Positions 1 through 8,085 of a stretch of 41,792 bases of DNA are shown one piece after another (the first letter of the stretch is position 1; the number at the start of each line of letters is the position of its first letter). The translations under genes and the position numbers were made by a program. The notes beneath the pieces were generated by a model. That model was not told where the DNA came from and did not search any database. It was given only the letters and a program-made list of their open reading frames with translations. Origin of the DNA: CAYLXP01 sp964387425 (GTDB lineage Bacteria > Verrucomicrobiota > Kiritimatiellia > UBA8416); NCBI GenBank assembly GCA_964387425.1, contig CAYLXP010000027.1, positions 1-41,792 of the forward strand, written 5' to 3'.

Positions 1-663
1 GAGATGCTCGTCGGCGACAAGGCCGGACGCCCCCTCTATAACGTTCTCGACTGGATGGATGATGACTCCGACCCTATTCTGGAGAAGTTCGCGAAGAGCC
101 ATTCGGCCAAGCACCCACTCCTCAGGGATATCATTACCCGCCGGGGGATTGAGCTCGTCCACAAGGCAGCCCCTAAGGGCAAGGCCAGGGTGAAGACGGC
201 GAAGATACCGGCAGGCAAGTTGATTCCCGGGGCTGTTGTCATTCCCTCGAGTGCCCTCTCTACGGGAGAAGGGGCTAGTCGGACCCCCGGTCTCAAAGCA
301 GAGTACTTCAAGAACAAAGAGCTTAAGGGCAAGCCTGCCCTGGTCAAAGTGGATCGTGCTGTTGATTTCTCCTGGGAGAAGGGCGCCCCGGCGGATATGC
401 CTGCCGACAACTTCTCTGTCCGCTGGTCCGGCAGGGTGGCAGCCCCAAAGAGTGGCGTGTACACCTTTGCGACATATAGTGATGACGGAGCCCGGCTCTG
501 GGTAGACGGCAAGTGCATTGTCGATGACTGGAAACCCGGTCGTGCCAGCGATGTCCCCGGAAAGACAAGGCTGAAGGCCGGGAAGGAGTACGACATTAAG
601 ATGGAGTACTACGAAGCCGGCGCCGGTGCCCGTGCCAAGCTGAAGTGGGTTGTCCCGGAATAG
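1..663 (+). CDS. C-terminal part of a PA14-domain protein (5' end outside window)
   Basis: The frame is open from the first base, so the gene starts upstream; the ATG at position 4 is probably internal. The first 90 or so residues (a charged segment containing HPLLRDIITRRGIELVHK, then a Lys/Ala-rich linker) match no family I recognise. From about residue 95 to the end lies a PA14 domain, with the typical start GLKAEYF and the core YTFATYSDDGARLWVDG. PA14 is a beta-barrel carbohydrate-binding module found on secreted glycosidases and adhesins; here it forms the C-terminus. The stop lies 5 bases before the ATG of the next gene, so the two are probably co-transcribed. The enzymatic part, if any, lies outside the window, so no activity can be assigned. 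Confidence 0.8.
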   Translation, partial: EMLVGDKAGRPLYNVLDWMDDDSDPILEKFAKSHSAKHPLLRDIITRRGIELVHKAAPKGKARVKTAKIPAGKLIPGAVVIPSSALSTGEGASRTPGLKAEYFKNKELKGKPALVKVDRAVDFSWEKGAPADMPADNFSVRWSGRVAAPKSGVYTFATYSDDGARLWVDGKCIVDDWKPGRASDVPGKTRLKAGKEYDIKMEYYEAGAGARAKLKWVVPE

Positions 664-668
664 TTCCC

Positions 669-2255
669 ATGGGATGCATCAACTCAGCATTTCTGAGCAT
701 TGCCATTGCACTCTGCGTAGCAGCTCAATCAATCCGGGCCGCGGAAGTCGTGCGGTACCGGGATTTCGGTGCCCGGGGTGATGGCAAGAGCGATGATGTC
801 GACGCCATTGCCAAGGCGCACGCCTTCGCTAACCAGCGTGGCCTTCCCGTGAAGGCCGACGATGGCGCAACCTACTACATCGGCGGCAAGAACAAAACCG
901 TCGTGATCCAAACCGACACAGATTTCGGCGCGGCCAAGTTCATCATAGATGACACCTCCGTCGTGAAACGCTTTGCCGACATCTTCGAGGTGAGGTCAAA
1001 ACTCAAACCTGTCCATCTGAAGGGAATTCGTTCCCTCAAGAGGTCGGAGCGCAGTATCGGCGTCCCGGTGCCCCAGCGCAGTGTCGTCGTGGTCACGAAC
1101 TCCAAGGTGAAGCACTTTATTCGTTACGGTAACAACCGGAACAACGGGGCCTCCCAGACGGATGTCTTCATTGTGGATAAGCGCGGGAACATTGACGTCT
1201 TCACGCCGCTGATCTGGGACTTCGACCAGGTCACGGGCGCGACCGCATACCCGATAGACGAAACGACAGTGACGATTACCGGGGGACAATTCACAACGGT
1301 TGCCAACGCCGCGAAATCCAATTACTCCTATTACTCTCGAGGAATCGCCATCCGTCGCTCCAATGTTGTCGTGGATGGGTTGGAGCACCGCATCACGGGT
1401 GAAGGTGAGTATGGCGCCCCCTATGGCGGGTTCATCGATATCTCTACGTGCGCCAACGTAACTGTCCGCAATACTGCCCTGAGCGGACATCGGACATACC
1501 GGACCACTGGTTCGGCCGGAAGGCCGGTTTCGATGGGAACCTACGACATTTCCCTCAACCGGGCTCTCAATGTCGCCTTCGTGAACTGCCGCCAGATCAA
1601 TGACATCAATGACCGCAGCCGCTGGGGTATTATGGGGTCGAACTACTGTAAGAACCTTCTCCTGGACGGGTGCAGTTTCTCCCGGTTTGACGCACATAAG
1701 GGTGTTGCTAACGCCACGATTCGCAATTCGACACTTGGGCACGCCGGCATCAATGCGATTGGCTGCGGTAGATTTGTCCTCGAGAACTGCACCATCTACG
1801 GACGCCATCTCATCTACTTGCGTCCTGACTATGGCAGCACCTGGCGGGGTGAGTTCACTATTCGCAACTGTACCTTCGTGCCGGGGCGCGGCAGCAGGAT
1901 CAGCGCCAGCTTGATTGGCGGATCCTATTCCGGGCAGCACAACTTCGGGTACACCTGCTCCATCCCGGCCCGAGTGAACATCGACAAGCTCCACATTGAC
2001 GATAAGAACCACCCGAAGGGCTACCGGGGGGCAGCCGTTTTCGCGAACTTCAACGGGAAGAACAGGGACAAGTCCTACGTTGAGAAGTATCCCTACGTGG
2101 CACGGAGTGAGGTCGTTCTCAAGGGCGTGACGACGGCCAGCGGGAAGCCCTTGAGAGGTAGTGACAACAGCTTCATGTTCAGGGATGTGAAGATGGTCAA
2201 ATGCGAACGTCCAACATCGAACATTGAACATCCAACGTCGAACGAAGAGTTCTAG
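669..2255 (+). CDS. Secreted right-handed beta-helix (pectate lyase-like) protein
   Basis: About 528 residues. The frame opens at a GTG (645) inside the previous gene, but the ATG at 669 is preferred because it directly precedes a signal peptide (SAFLSIAIALCVAAQSIRAAEV). The mature N-terminus, VVRYRDFGARGDGKSDDVDAI, is the classic opening of the Pectate_lyase_3 / GH28-like beta-helix family. It is followed by many short beta-helix rungs (for example NVTVRNTALSG, NATIRNSTLG, FTIRNCTF). This fold serves polysaccharide lyases, hydrolases and epimerases, and I cannot tell which activity, if any, applies. The last 17 or so codons come from a dispersed DNA repeat (CERPTSNIEHPTSNEEF), so the ancestral protein probably ended near GDVKMV-like residues just before it. 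It probably acts in the periplasm or outside the cell with the upstream PA14 protein. Confidence 0.8.
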   Translation: MGCINSAFLSIAIALCVAAQSIRAAEVVRYRDFGARGDGKSDDVDAIAKAHAFANQRGLPVKADDGATYYIGGKNKTVVIQTDTDFGAAKFIIDDTSVVKRFADIFEVRSKLKPVHLKGIRSLKRSERSIGVPVPQRSVVVVTNSKVKHFIRYGNNRNNGASQTDVFIVDKRGNIDVFTPLIWDFDQVTGATAYPIDETTVTITGGQFTTVANAAKSNYSYYSRGIAIRRSNVVVDGLEHRITGEGEYGAPYGGFIDISTCANVTVRNTALSGHRTYRTTGSAGRPVSMGTYDISLNRALNVAFVNCRQINDINDRSRWGIMGSNYCKNLLLDGCSFSRFDAHKGVANATIRNSTLGHAGINAIGCGRFVLENCTIYGRHLIYLRPDYGSTWRGEFTIRNCTFVPGRGSRISASLIGGSYSGQHNFGYTCSIPARVNIDKLHIDDKNHPKGYRGAAVFANFNGKNRDKSYVEKYPYVARSEVVLKGVTTASGKPLRGSDNSFMFRDVKMVKCERPTSNIEHPTSNEEF

Positions 2256-2325
2256 ACCCCGACATTCATCGGGATGCAAGCACTTCGATGTTCAATGTTG
2301 AGCGTTCGATGTTCGATGTTCGTTC
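2203..2325. repeat. Inverted array of roughly 9-base GAACATTC/GTTCGATGT-type units
   Basis: Positions 2203-2251 contain iterated units of the type CATCGAACATTGAACATCC. Positions 2281-2325 contain the same units in inverted orientation (TTCGATGTTCAATGTTGAGC). A small CCCGA...TCGGG hairpin lies between them. The left arm is translated as the C-terminus of the upstream beta-helix gene, and the right arm ends 12 bases before the stop of the minus-strand activase gene. The arrangement could form a long hairpin between convergent genes and act as a bidirectional terminator. I know this repeat type from uncultured PVC genomes, where it gives translations like NIEHPTSN; that is recollection, not a search. 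Confidence 0.75.
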
Positions 2326-2337
2326 CAAGCTACCTCA

Positions 2338-3246
2338 TCACCCATTCACGCTCGCCACGACTCCGTATTCCCCGAAGATCGCCACGACCCGGGCGACGTC
2401 CGCCGGGGTGGGTTCGGCCATGTCGTTCAGATCGTGACTCTGGTTGAGCCGCTTGTGTTTCGCAATCGCGATGTTGTGGTAGGGCAGTAGCTCGACGGGT
2501 TTGGGGTCACCCTCGAGTGAGGCGATGAAAGCGGCCGAGGCGCGCATGTTCTCCTCATCCATGTTGATGCCCTTGATCAGCGGGATGCGTAGCGTGATCC
2601 TGGCGCCGCTTTCGGCCAGGAGTGTGAGATTCTCGAGAATCCTCTCGTTGCTTACTCTCGTCCACTCTTTATGTTCGACTGGATCCATGTGTTTCAGGTC
2701 GAACAGGAAAAGGTCGGTGTGCTGGGCGACTTCAAGGAGGACCTCGCTGTCGGCGAACCCGGAGGTGTCAACGACGCGGTGAATCCCTCTCTCGCCGCAT
2801 GCCTTGAGCAGCTCGAGGAGGAAGTCAGACTGCATCAACGGTTCGCCGCCGGAGATGGTTACGCCGCCCCCGGATTGCTCAAAGAAGACACGCTCCTTCT
2901 CGATGATCTCAATGAGGCCCTCTACGGTTTCCGTCTTGCCCGTCATCTCGAGCGCCTTAGTCGGGCAGACCTCGGTACATGCACCGCAGAGCTCGCACGC
3001 ATCGTAGTCAGTGACGATGCCTTCGCTGGTTAGCTCGAGGGCGTTGTGCGGACAGGCCGTTACGCATTCGCCGCACCCGATGCACTTGGCCTCGTTGTAC
3101 ACCTTCTGCTGCCTGGGCGAGATGCCTTCCGGGTTGTGGCACCATGTGCACGCAAGCGGGCACCCCTTCAGGAAGATAGTCATCCGAATGCCGGGTCCAT
3201 CGTGGATGGCATAGTGCTTGATGTCGAATATGATGCCGGTGCTCAT
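2338..3246 (-). CDS. Glycyl radical enzyme activating enzyme (radical SAM)
   Basis: 302 residues. It generates the glycyl radical on the partner enzyme encoded just upstream on the same strand, using S-adenosylmethionine and a [4Fe-4S] cluster in the cytoplasm under anaerobic conditions. The radical SAM motif is C29-x3-C33-x2-C36 (GCPLACTWCHNPEG). It is followed by a ferredoxin-like insert with two CxxCxxCxxxC sets (CIGCGECVTACP and CELCGACTEVCP), which is typical of activases outside the pyruvate formate-lyase class. The SAM-binding TISGGEPL motif is present. Length and layout match HypE/CutD/PflC-type activases. About 400 bases of repeat-rich DNA separate it from the glycyl radical enzyme gene, an unusually long gap for such a pair. 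The substrate class must be read from the partner. Confidence 0.93.
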   Translation of the reverse strand: MSTGIIFDIKHYAIHDGPGIRMTIFLKGCPLACTWCHNPEGISPRQQKVYNEAKCIGCGECVTACPHNALELTSEGIVTDYDACELCGACTEVCPTKALEMTGKTETVEGLIEIIEKERVFFEQSGGGVTISGGEPLMQSDFLLELLKACGERGIHRVVDTSGFADSEVLLEVAQHTDLFLFDLKHMDPVEHKEWTRVSNERILENLTLLAESGARITLRIPLIKGINMDEENMRASAAFIASLEGDPKPVELLPYHNIAIAKHKRLNQSHDLNDMAEPTPADVARVVAIFGEYGVVASVNG

Positions 3247-3306
3247 GTCGAGTGTCCTGAAAGGGCTACACTAAACCCATATTGGGTAAACGCCCGATCC
3301 GAGTGA

Positions 3307-3602
3307 GAATCCACCACGGAGGCGCGGAGACTCGGAGAAGAGGTTCGCGCAAATCCAAGATTGGCAACACACACTATCATTGATCTCTCCATAGGCTCCC
3401 AATATCGCCAATCTCAGATTTGCGCGAACGGTCTAAAGGGAGAAAGCGGAGAGATTTCACACTCTTCCATCTCCTCTTCCTCCCCACAACTGTCGCGTGA
3501 ATTTGGGTCCGCTTGGTTCACTGACTCATGCTTCACTAAGACCAAGCGGACCTAAATTCACGCGACCTCTCCTCCGAGCCTCTGTGTCTCTGTGGTGAAT
3601 TC
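3307..3602. repeat. Three nested inverted repeats filling the activase/GRE gap
   Basis: The 407-base gap between the two minus-strand genes contains no gene. It holds an outer pair (3307-3340 with 3569-3602, 27 of 34 positions matching, all differences transitions), a left inner palindrome (3343-3365 with 3407-3429, 21 of 23 matching, 41-base loop) and a right inner palindrome (3492-3517 with 3541-3566, 25 of 26 matching, 23-base loop). The outer arms read as a degenerate form of a CACCACAGAGACACAGAG-type repeat. The structure resembles a composite of non-autonomous palindromic elements. If transcribed with the operon it would fold into a multi-stem RNA between the enzyme and activase cistrons. 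Confidence 0.8.
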
Positions 3603-3653
3603 CCCTCCCGCATATGGGGTGCTGCTGAAAGACGCGGTTGTCTGCCCAACACC

Positions 3654-6101
3654 TCAGAACGATTCGTTCTCAGTCCTGTCGATGACTTCCTGCTGCAGGT
3701 CTTCGTTCATGTCATTGAAGTAGTCGCTGTAGCCCGCCATGCGCACGAGCAGGTCCTTGTAGTCTTCGGGGCACTCCTGTGCGGCTCGCAGCGTGGCGGT
3801 GTCGACGATGTTGAACTGGATGTGGTGGCCGCCAAGCGTGAAGTAGCTGCGGATCAACATGCAGAGCTTGCTGATGTCCTCATCGCTCCTCAACAGGCTC
3901 GGCAGGAAACGCTGATTCAACAGCGTGCCGCCGGACATCGTGTGATCCAGCTTGGTGAGTGACTTGATGACCGCGGACGGTCCGTGCGTATCGGCGCCGT
4001 GCGACGGGGAGGTGCCATCGGAGATGGACTTGCCGGCAAGCCGTCCGTTCGGCGTTGCTCCCATCACCTTGCCAAAGTAGATGTGGCAGGTCGTGGAGAG
4101 CATGTTCAGGTGGAACTCGCCCCCCTTGGTGTTTGGCTTGCCGTCGATCAGGCCGACCAGGTCGTTGTAGACCTTCAGGGCGATCTCATCCGCATAGTCG
4201 TCATCGTTTCCGAAGAAGGGCGTGCGGTTGAGAATGGTCTGGCGCATCACCTCTTCGCCCTCGAAATTCCTTGCGACCGCGTCGAGAAGTGCATCCATCC
4301 CGTAGCGCCCGTCCTCGAAAACGTGCTTCTTCAAGGTTGCCAGCGAGTCCGTCACCGTTCCGAGACCGGTACACTGGATGTAGTTGGTGTTATAGCGGGG
4401 CCCTGCGTTGTAGTAGTCACGCCCCTTGCGGATGCAATCCTCGATCACCACGGAGAGGAACGGTGCCGGGGCATGCCTGGCGAACATCTCGTCGATATAG
4501 TTGGAGACGCGAATCTTCAGGTCGATCACGAAGGCGAGCTGCTTGTGGAAAGCCTCGTAGAGCTCTTCGTAAGAGCTGAAGTCGCGGGGATCGCCGGTCG
4601 GTATGCCTGCGACCTTGCCGGTGCAGGGATCAATTCCATTGTTCAGCGTGACCTCAAAGATCTTGGGCACATTGAGATAGCCGGTCAGAACGTACGCCTC
4701 CTTGCCGAACGCGCCGACCTCGATGCAGCCGGAGCAGCCCCCTTCGCGGGCATCAGCCAGGGATTTGCCCTGGCGTGTTAACTCCTTGATGTAGGTGTCG
4801 GCATTGAAGACCGATGGGTAGCCGTGCCCCTGGCGGATGACGCGCGCGGCCGCTTCAAGGAACTTCGCGGGAGTCTTGGTGCTGACGTGCACCGAGTTTC
4901 CCGGTTGCAGAATGTGGAGTTCTTCGACGACCTCGAGCATAATGTAGGAGACGTCGCTGACGCCATCATCGCCGCTGCCGTTCACGCCACCGATGTTGAT
5001 GTTGGTGAAGTCGTTGTAGGTGCCGCTTTCGCGTGCGGTGATGCCAACCTTGGGTGGGGCAGGGTGGTTGTTCACCTTCACCCAGAAGCAGCTCAGCAGC
5101 TCCTTGGCCGCGTCGCGTGTTAACGTCCCGGCTTCGAGCTCTGCGTTGTAGAAGGGGGCGAGGTGCTGGTCGAAGTGACCGGGATTCATCGCGTCCCAGC
5201 CGTTCAGCTCGGTAATGGTGCCGAGATGGACGAACCAGTACATCTGGATTGCTTCGTGGAACGTGCGGGGAGCGTTGGCTGGTACGTGGCGGCAGACCTC
5301 CGCGATCTTTCTGAGCTCGGAAGCACGTTGCGGATTCTCCTCGGCCGTGGCCAAGGCCTCGGCGAGATTCGCGTGGCGGTTGGCGAAGGCGATCACTGCG
5401 TCGCAAACAATGGCCATGGCCCTCAGCTCTTCGGCTTTGTCCTTCGCCTCCGGGTCGTTCGCGTAGTCGAGACTCTCCAGGTGCTCCTCTATCTCGCGTT
5501 TGAAATCGAGCATCCCTTTTCTGTAGATCTTGCCATCGAGGCAGGTGTGGCCGGGCGCACGCTGTTCCATGAATTCGGTGAACAGTCCGGCCTCGTACGC
5601 TGCCTGCCACTCCGGCGGCACGTGGCGAAAGATGCGTTCGCGGACGGTGCGGCCCTGCCAGTAGGGGATGACTTCGCGTTCGTAGGTGTCGATGTCGTCC
5701 TGGCTGATCGTGTACCGCTGTTGCTCGCGCGTGTTCAGTACATGGAGGTCATCGACCGAGTGGCACGTCAGTTCGGGGAACGTGGGGACGGCCTTTGGTA
5801 CCGGGCCGCGCTCGCCGACGATCAGTTCGTCCTCGCCGATGTAGATCGTGTGGTTCTTGCAGATCTCCATGTAGGTCATGGCGCGCATGACAGGGATGGA
5901 GTGCTCAGAGTCGTTGTCCCTGTAGAAGCGTGTCTCAATCAACGCACGTTCAATGGAAAGGGACGGCTCAGCCTCGACTGACCGTTTCCGCAAACGCTGT
6001 ACACGCGCGTTCATGCCGGGGCCGATAGCGCTGGGGTCGGTCTCGTAGAAGTTCCCTTCAGCGGCAGCGGGGCGTTCCGGGATAGCTGTCCGTTGGCTCA
6101 T
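3654..6101 (-). CDS. Glycyl radical enzyme, HypD-like (trans-4-hydroxyproline dehydratase family)
   Basis: 815 residues, the usual length for glycyl radical dehydratases and decarboxylases. The glycyl radical site is G790 in VRMAGYSDYF, 25 residues from the end. The thiyl cysteine is C459 in GGCSGCIEVGAFGKEAY, followed by the general base E461. From memory of Clostridioides difficile HypD, several active-site positions look conserved: the His in RAPGHT, the Asp in WDAMNPG, the Phe in YNDFTNINIGG and the Tyr in YVLTGYLN. HypD dehydrates trans-4-hydroxy-L-proline to pyrroline-5-carboxylate. One difference is an extra Cys, C456, making a CxxC with the catalytic Cys where I recall Thr-Ser-Gly-Cys in HypD. 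No ProC reductase is nearby, so the substrate is uncertain. The family assignment is strong, the exact reaction tentative. Confidence 0.85.
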   Translation of the reverse strand: MSQRTAIPERPAAAEGNFYETDPSAIGPGMNARVQRLRKRSVEAEPSLSIERALIETRFYRDNDSEHSIPVMRAMTYMEICKNHTIYIGEDELIVGERGPVPKAVPTFPELTCHSVDDLHVLNTREQQRYTISQDDIDTYEREVIPYWQGRTVRERIFRHVPPEWQAAYEAGLFTEFMEQRAPGHTCLDGKIYRKGMLDFKREIEEHLESLDYANDPEAKDKAEELRAMAIVCDAVIAFANRHANLAEALATAEENPQRASELRKIAEVCRHVPANAPRTFHEAIQMYWFVHLGTITELNGWDAMNPGHFDQHLAPFYNAELEAGTLTRDAAKELLSCFWVKVNNHPAPPKVGITARESGTYNDFTNINIGGVNGSGDDGVSDVSYIMLEVVEELHILQPGNSVHVSTKTPAKFLEAAARVIRQGHGYPSVFNADTYIKELTRQGKSLADAREGGCSGCIEVGAFGKEAYVLTGYLNVPKIFEVTLNNGIDPCTGKVAGIPTGDPRDFSSYEELYEAFHKQLAFVIDLKIRVSNYIDEMFARHAPAPFLSVVIEDCIRKGRDYYNAGPRYNTNYIQCTGLGTVTDSLATLKKHVFEDGRYGMDALLDAVARNFEGEEVMRQTILNRTPFFGNDDDYADEIALKVYNDLVGLIDGKPNTKGGEFHLNMLSTTCHIYFGKVMGATPNGRLAGKSISDGTSPSHGADTHGPSAVIKSLTKLDHTMSGGTLLNQRFLPSLLRSDEDISKLCMLIRSYFTLGGHHIQFNIVDTATLRAAQECPEDYKDLLVRMAGYSDYFNDMNEDLQQEVIDRTENESF

Positions 6102-6141
6102 CGATCACCTTCGCGGTAAATTGCAGCATGGGGGTTGATAT

Positions 6142-6151
6142 TGTGTACACA
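6142..6151. promoter_or_regulatory. Perfect 10-base palindrome upstream of the glycyl radical enzyme gene
   Basis: TGTGTACACA lies 41 bases upstream of the GRE start codon in an AT-richer stretch where the promoter should be. A perfect palindrome there could be an operator half-site pair for a dimeric repressor or anaerobic regulator, but it is short and no convincing -35/-10 pair can be pinned to it. Confidence 0.25.
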
Positions 6152-6244
6152 TAAACATAGGGTAACGGGAAAGGGTTGCAGGGAGCAAGCAATTTTCGGC
6201 AGTCTGGTGACTCTGCCGTGGTGAATGCGCTCACATAGATCGTG

Positions 6245-6318
6245 TGTCATCCCGAGCTTGTCGAGGGATCTCATGCTTGCCGTAATGCGAGAGATTCCTC
6301 GACAAGCTCGGAATGACA
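6245..6318. repeat. Palindromic dispersed repeat (family B, copy 1)
   Basis: The arms at 6245-6272 and 6291-6318 are inverted copies of each other with one or two differences. The core is TCATCCCGAGCTTGTCGAGG and the loop about 18 bases. It lies between the divergent GRE and propeller-protein genes. The same element recurs at 29169-29282. In translation it gives the familiar VIPSLSRNL / PRQARDD peptides seen as spurious ORFs in many bacterial genomes, which marks it as a REP-type mobile repeat. Confidence 0.85.
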
Positions 6319-6371
6319 GAAAGCGCGCTTCTGCGAGTATGGTCGAGGACGAAGACTAAGGAGAAGAACCA

Positions 6372-8069
6372 ATGATGCGAGCAAGTCGGACAGTCGAATG
6401 GATGCGGGCCTTGATCCTCTGTGGTCTCTGCGCCGCAAGCGCGGTAGCACAGGATACCGAGCGGGAGCGTCCGAAAGCGTGGAATGACCTCATGCACGGC
6501 GGGCGCTTCATGGATCGTTTTCTGCCGAGTCCGGTGCGCACCAAGCTCTCATCTGACTGCTGGGGCGTTGATGCCGTGAAGCCACGCGATATGGGGATTG
6601 GCATCGAAGAGCCGGAGTGGTCCTACTGGGGCGGGAATATCGTCAAGGTATCAGACAACGAGTATCAGCTCTACGTTTGTCGCTGGCGTGAAGATCACCC
6701 GAAGGGGCACATGGCCTGGCACGGGTCCGAAGTCGCCCGCGCCGTTGCTCCGAACGCATGGGGCCCGTACAAAGCGGTTGAGGTCATTGGCCAGGGTCAC
6801 AATCCCGAGATCTATCGGGCGAAGGACGGGAGCTACGTCCTTTATGCGATTCGGCGGTACTACCATTCGCCAACACCAACCGGTCCGTGGACAGAGAAGA
6901 AGTATGAATTCAAACCGCGCGGGCGGCGCATTATTGAGGGGTTGAGTAACCTGTCATTCGCCCCGCGCGAAGATGGCTCGGTGTTGATGGTCTGCCGCGG
7001 CGGCGGGATCTGGGTTAGCGAAACGGGATTCGGCCCCTGGCAGCAGATTTCCAATCGCCGCGCCTATCCTCCGGTAGAGGGGAGATTTGAGGACCCCGTC
7101 ATCTGGAAGACGGATGTCCAGTACCACATGATCGTGAACGATTGGCTGGGCCGCATTGCGTGGTACTTGCGCTCCAAGGACGGGCACGCGTGGAAGGTCG
7201 AGCCGGGGGAGGCCTACCTGCCCGGGATTGACGTCTACGAAGATGGGACGAAAGTCGACTGGTACAAATACGAACGGATCAAAGTGCTGCAGGACGAACA
7301 TGGTCGCGCCTACCAGGCGATGTTTGCCGTGATCGACTACTCGAAGTGGGAGGACAAAGCCAGCGACATCCATTCGTCCAAGAACATCAACATGCCGCTC
7401 ACGGTGGGACGGTTGATTGCTGTTCTCAACGACAAGGCAATCGGCCCGGGCACCAAAACGATCCGCCTCAAGGTCTCTGCCGAGCCTGGCTTCAATCCAC
7501 ACAAGGATATGGCCATCGCCTCGCTTCGTTTCGGTGCCTCCGACGAAGTCAACTTCGGGCGCGGCTGCAAGGTGGTCGACTCGAAGCGTGACGGGAAGGA
7601 TCTCATCCTCACCTTTGACGGCAAGGGCAATGGATTCACTGCTGACAGCTTCGCCGGCAAGCTGCTCGGGAAGGCGTCTAATGGGAAACTGCTCTTTGGA
7701 TACTCCCGCCTGCCCGGAGTCAGCTATGGGGAGGCTATGCTCTCTGCGGACATGCCCAAGTTGAAGCTCGAGAAGGGCAAGCTGGCGTTCAGCGTGGATG
7801 TGAAGAACTTCGGGCTATCAGCTTCACAGCCTCAGAAAGTGAGCGTCCTCGTATCCTCTGGCGATCAGAAGCAGCGTCTCAGTCTCGAGCTCCCGAAGCT
7901 GGCGACCTACGAGGCAACGACTCTTTCAGCATCCGTCCCGTGCAAGCTCGATCCTGCTCTCAAGTGCGGTGCCAAACTCACCGTTCCGAGCCAGAAGACG
8001 CCGCTCTACGAAAGCGAGCAGCACAAGAAGTCGCCGCAACTGAAGATCAACACTGGCAAGGTGCGTTAG
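6372..8069 (+). CDS. Secreted five-bladed beta-propeller glycosidase-like protein
   Basis: 565 residues. ATG at 6372 sits 8 bases after AAGGAG (6358-6363). An N-terminal signal peptide (LILCGLCAASAVAQ) indicates export. The region from about residue 70 to 350 has the blade pattern of GH43/GH62/GH117-type propellers: EWSYWGGNIVKVSDNEYQLY, HNPEIYRAKDGSYVLY, GRFEDPVIWKTDVQYHMI, each with an acidic residue at the usual blade position (NPE, EDP). The last 180 or so residues form a beta-rich accessory domain with no clear family. The protein probably hydrolyses or binds a polysaccharide in the periplasm. The exact GH family cannot be fixed by eye, and a non-catalytic homologue is possible. It is followed after 16 bases by an aminotransferase gene and lies upstream of the sulfatase, suggesting a polysaccharide-utilisation context. 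Confidence 0.65.
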   Translation: MMRASRTVEWMRALILCGLCAASAVAQDTERERPKAWNDLMHGGRFMDRFLPSPVRTKLSSDCWGVDAVKPRDMGIGIEEPEWSYWGGNIVKVSDNEYQLYVCRWREDHPKGHMAWHGSEVARAVAPNAWGPYKAVEVIGQGHNPEIYRAKDGSYVLYAIRRYYHSPTPTGPWTEKKYEFKPRGRRIIEGLSNLSFAPREDGSVLMVCRGGGIWVSETGFGPWQQISNRRAYPPVEGRFEDPVIWKTDVQYHMIVNDWLGRIAWYLRSKDGHAWKVEPGEAYLPGIDVYEDGTKVDWYKYERIKVLQDEHGRAYQAMFAVIDYSKWEDKASDIHSSKNINMPLTVGRLIAVLNDKAIGPGTKTIRLKVSAEPGFNPHKDMAIASLRFGASDEVNFGRGCKVVDSKRDGKDLILTFDGKGNGFTADSFAGKLLGKASNGKLLFGYSRLPGVSYGEAMLSADMPKLKLEKGKLAFSVDVKNFGLSASQPQKVSVLVSSGDQKQRLSLELPKLATYEATTLSASVPCKLDPALKCGAKLTVPSQKTPLYESEQHKKSPQLKINTGKVR

Positions 8070-8085
8070 AGAAGGCGTTGTAGAC

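Noticed and set aside
996..2279. Long minus-strand open frame (427 codons) opposite the beta-helix gene
   Set aside because: It lies wholly antisense to a gene with a signal peptide and family motifs, lacks any family pattern, and its start region is the repeat array.
3307..3602. CRISPR array or riboswitch
   Set aside because: The elements are inverted, not regularly spaced direct repeats, and no known riboswitch consensus is recognisable.
3654..6101. Propanediol dehydratase, to follow fucose-derived lactaldehyde and propanediol
   Set aside because: The thiyl loop and substrate-site motifs resemble HypD much more, and no microcompartment shell genes are present.
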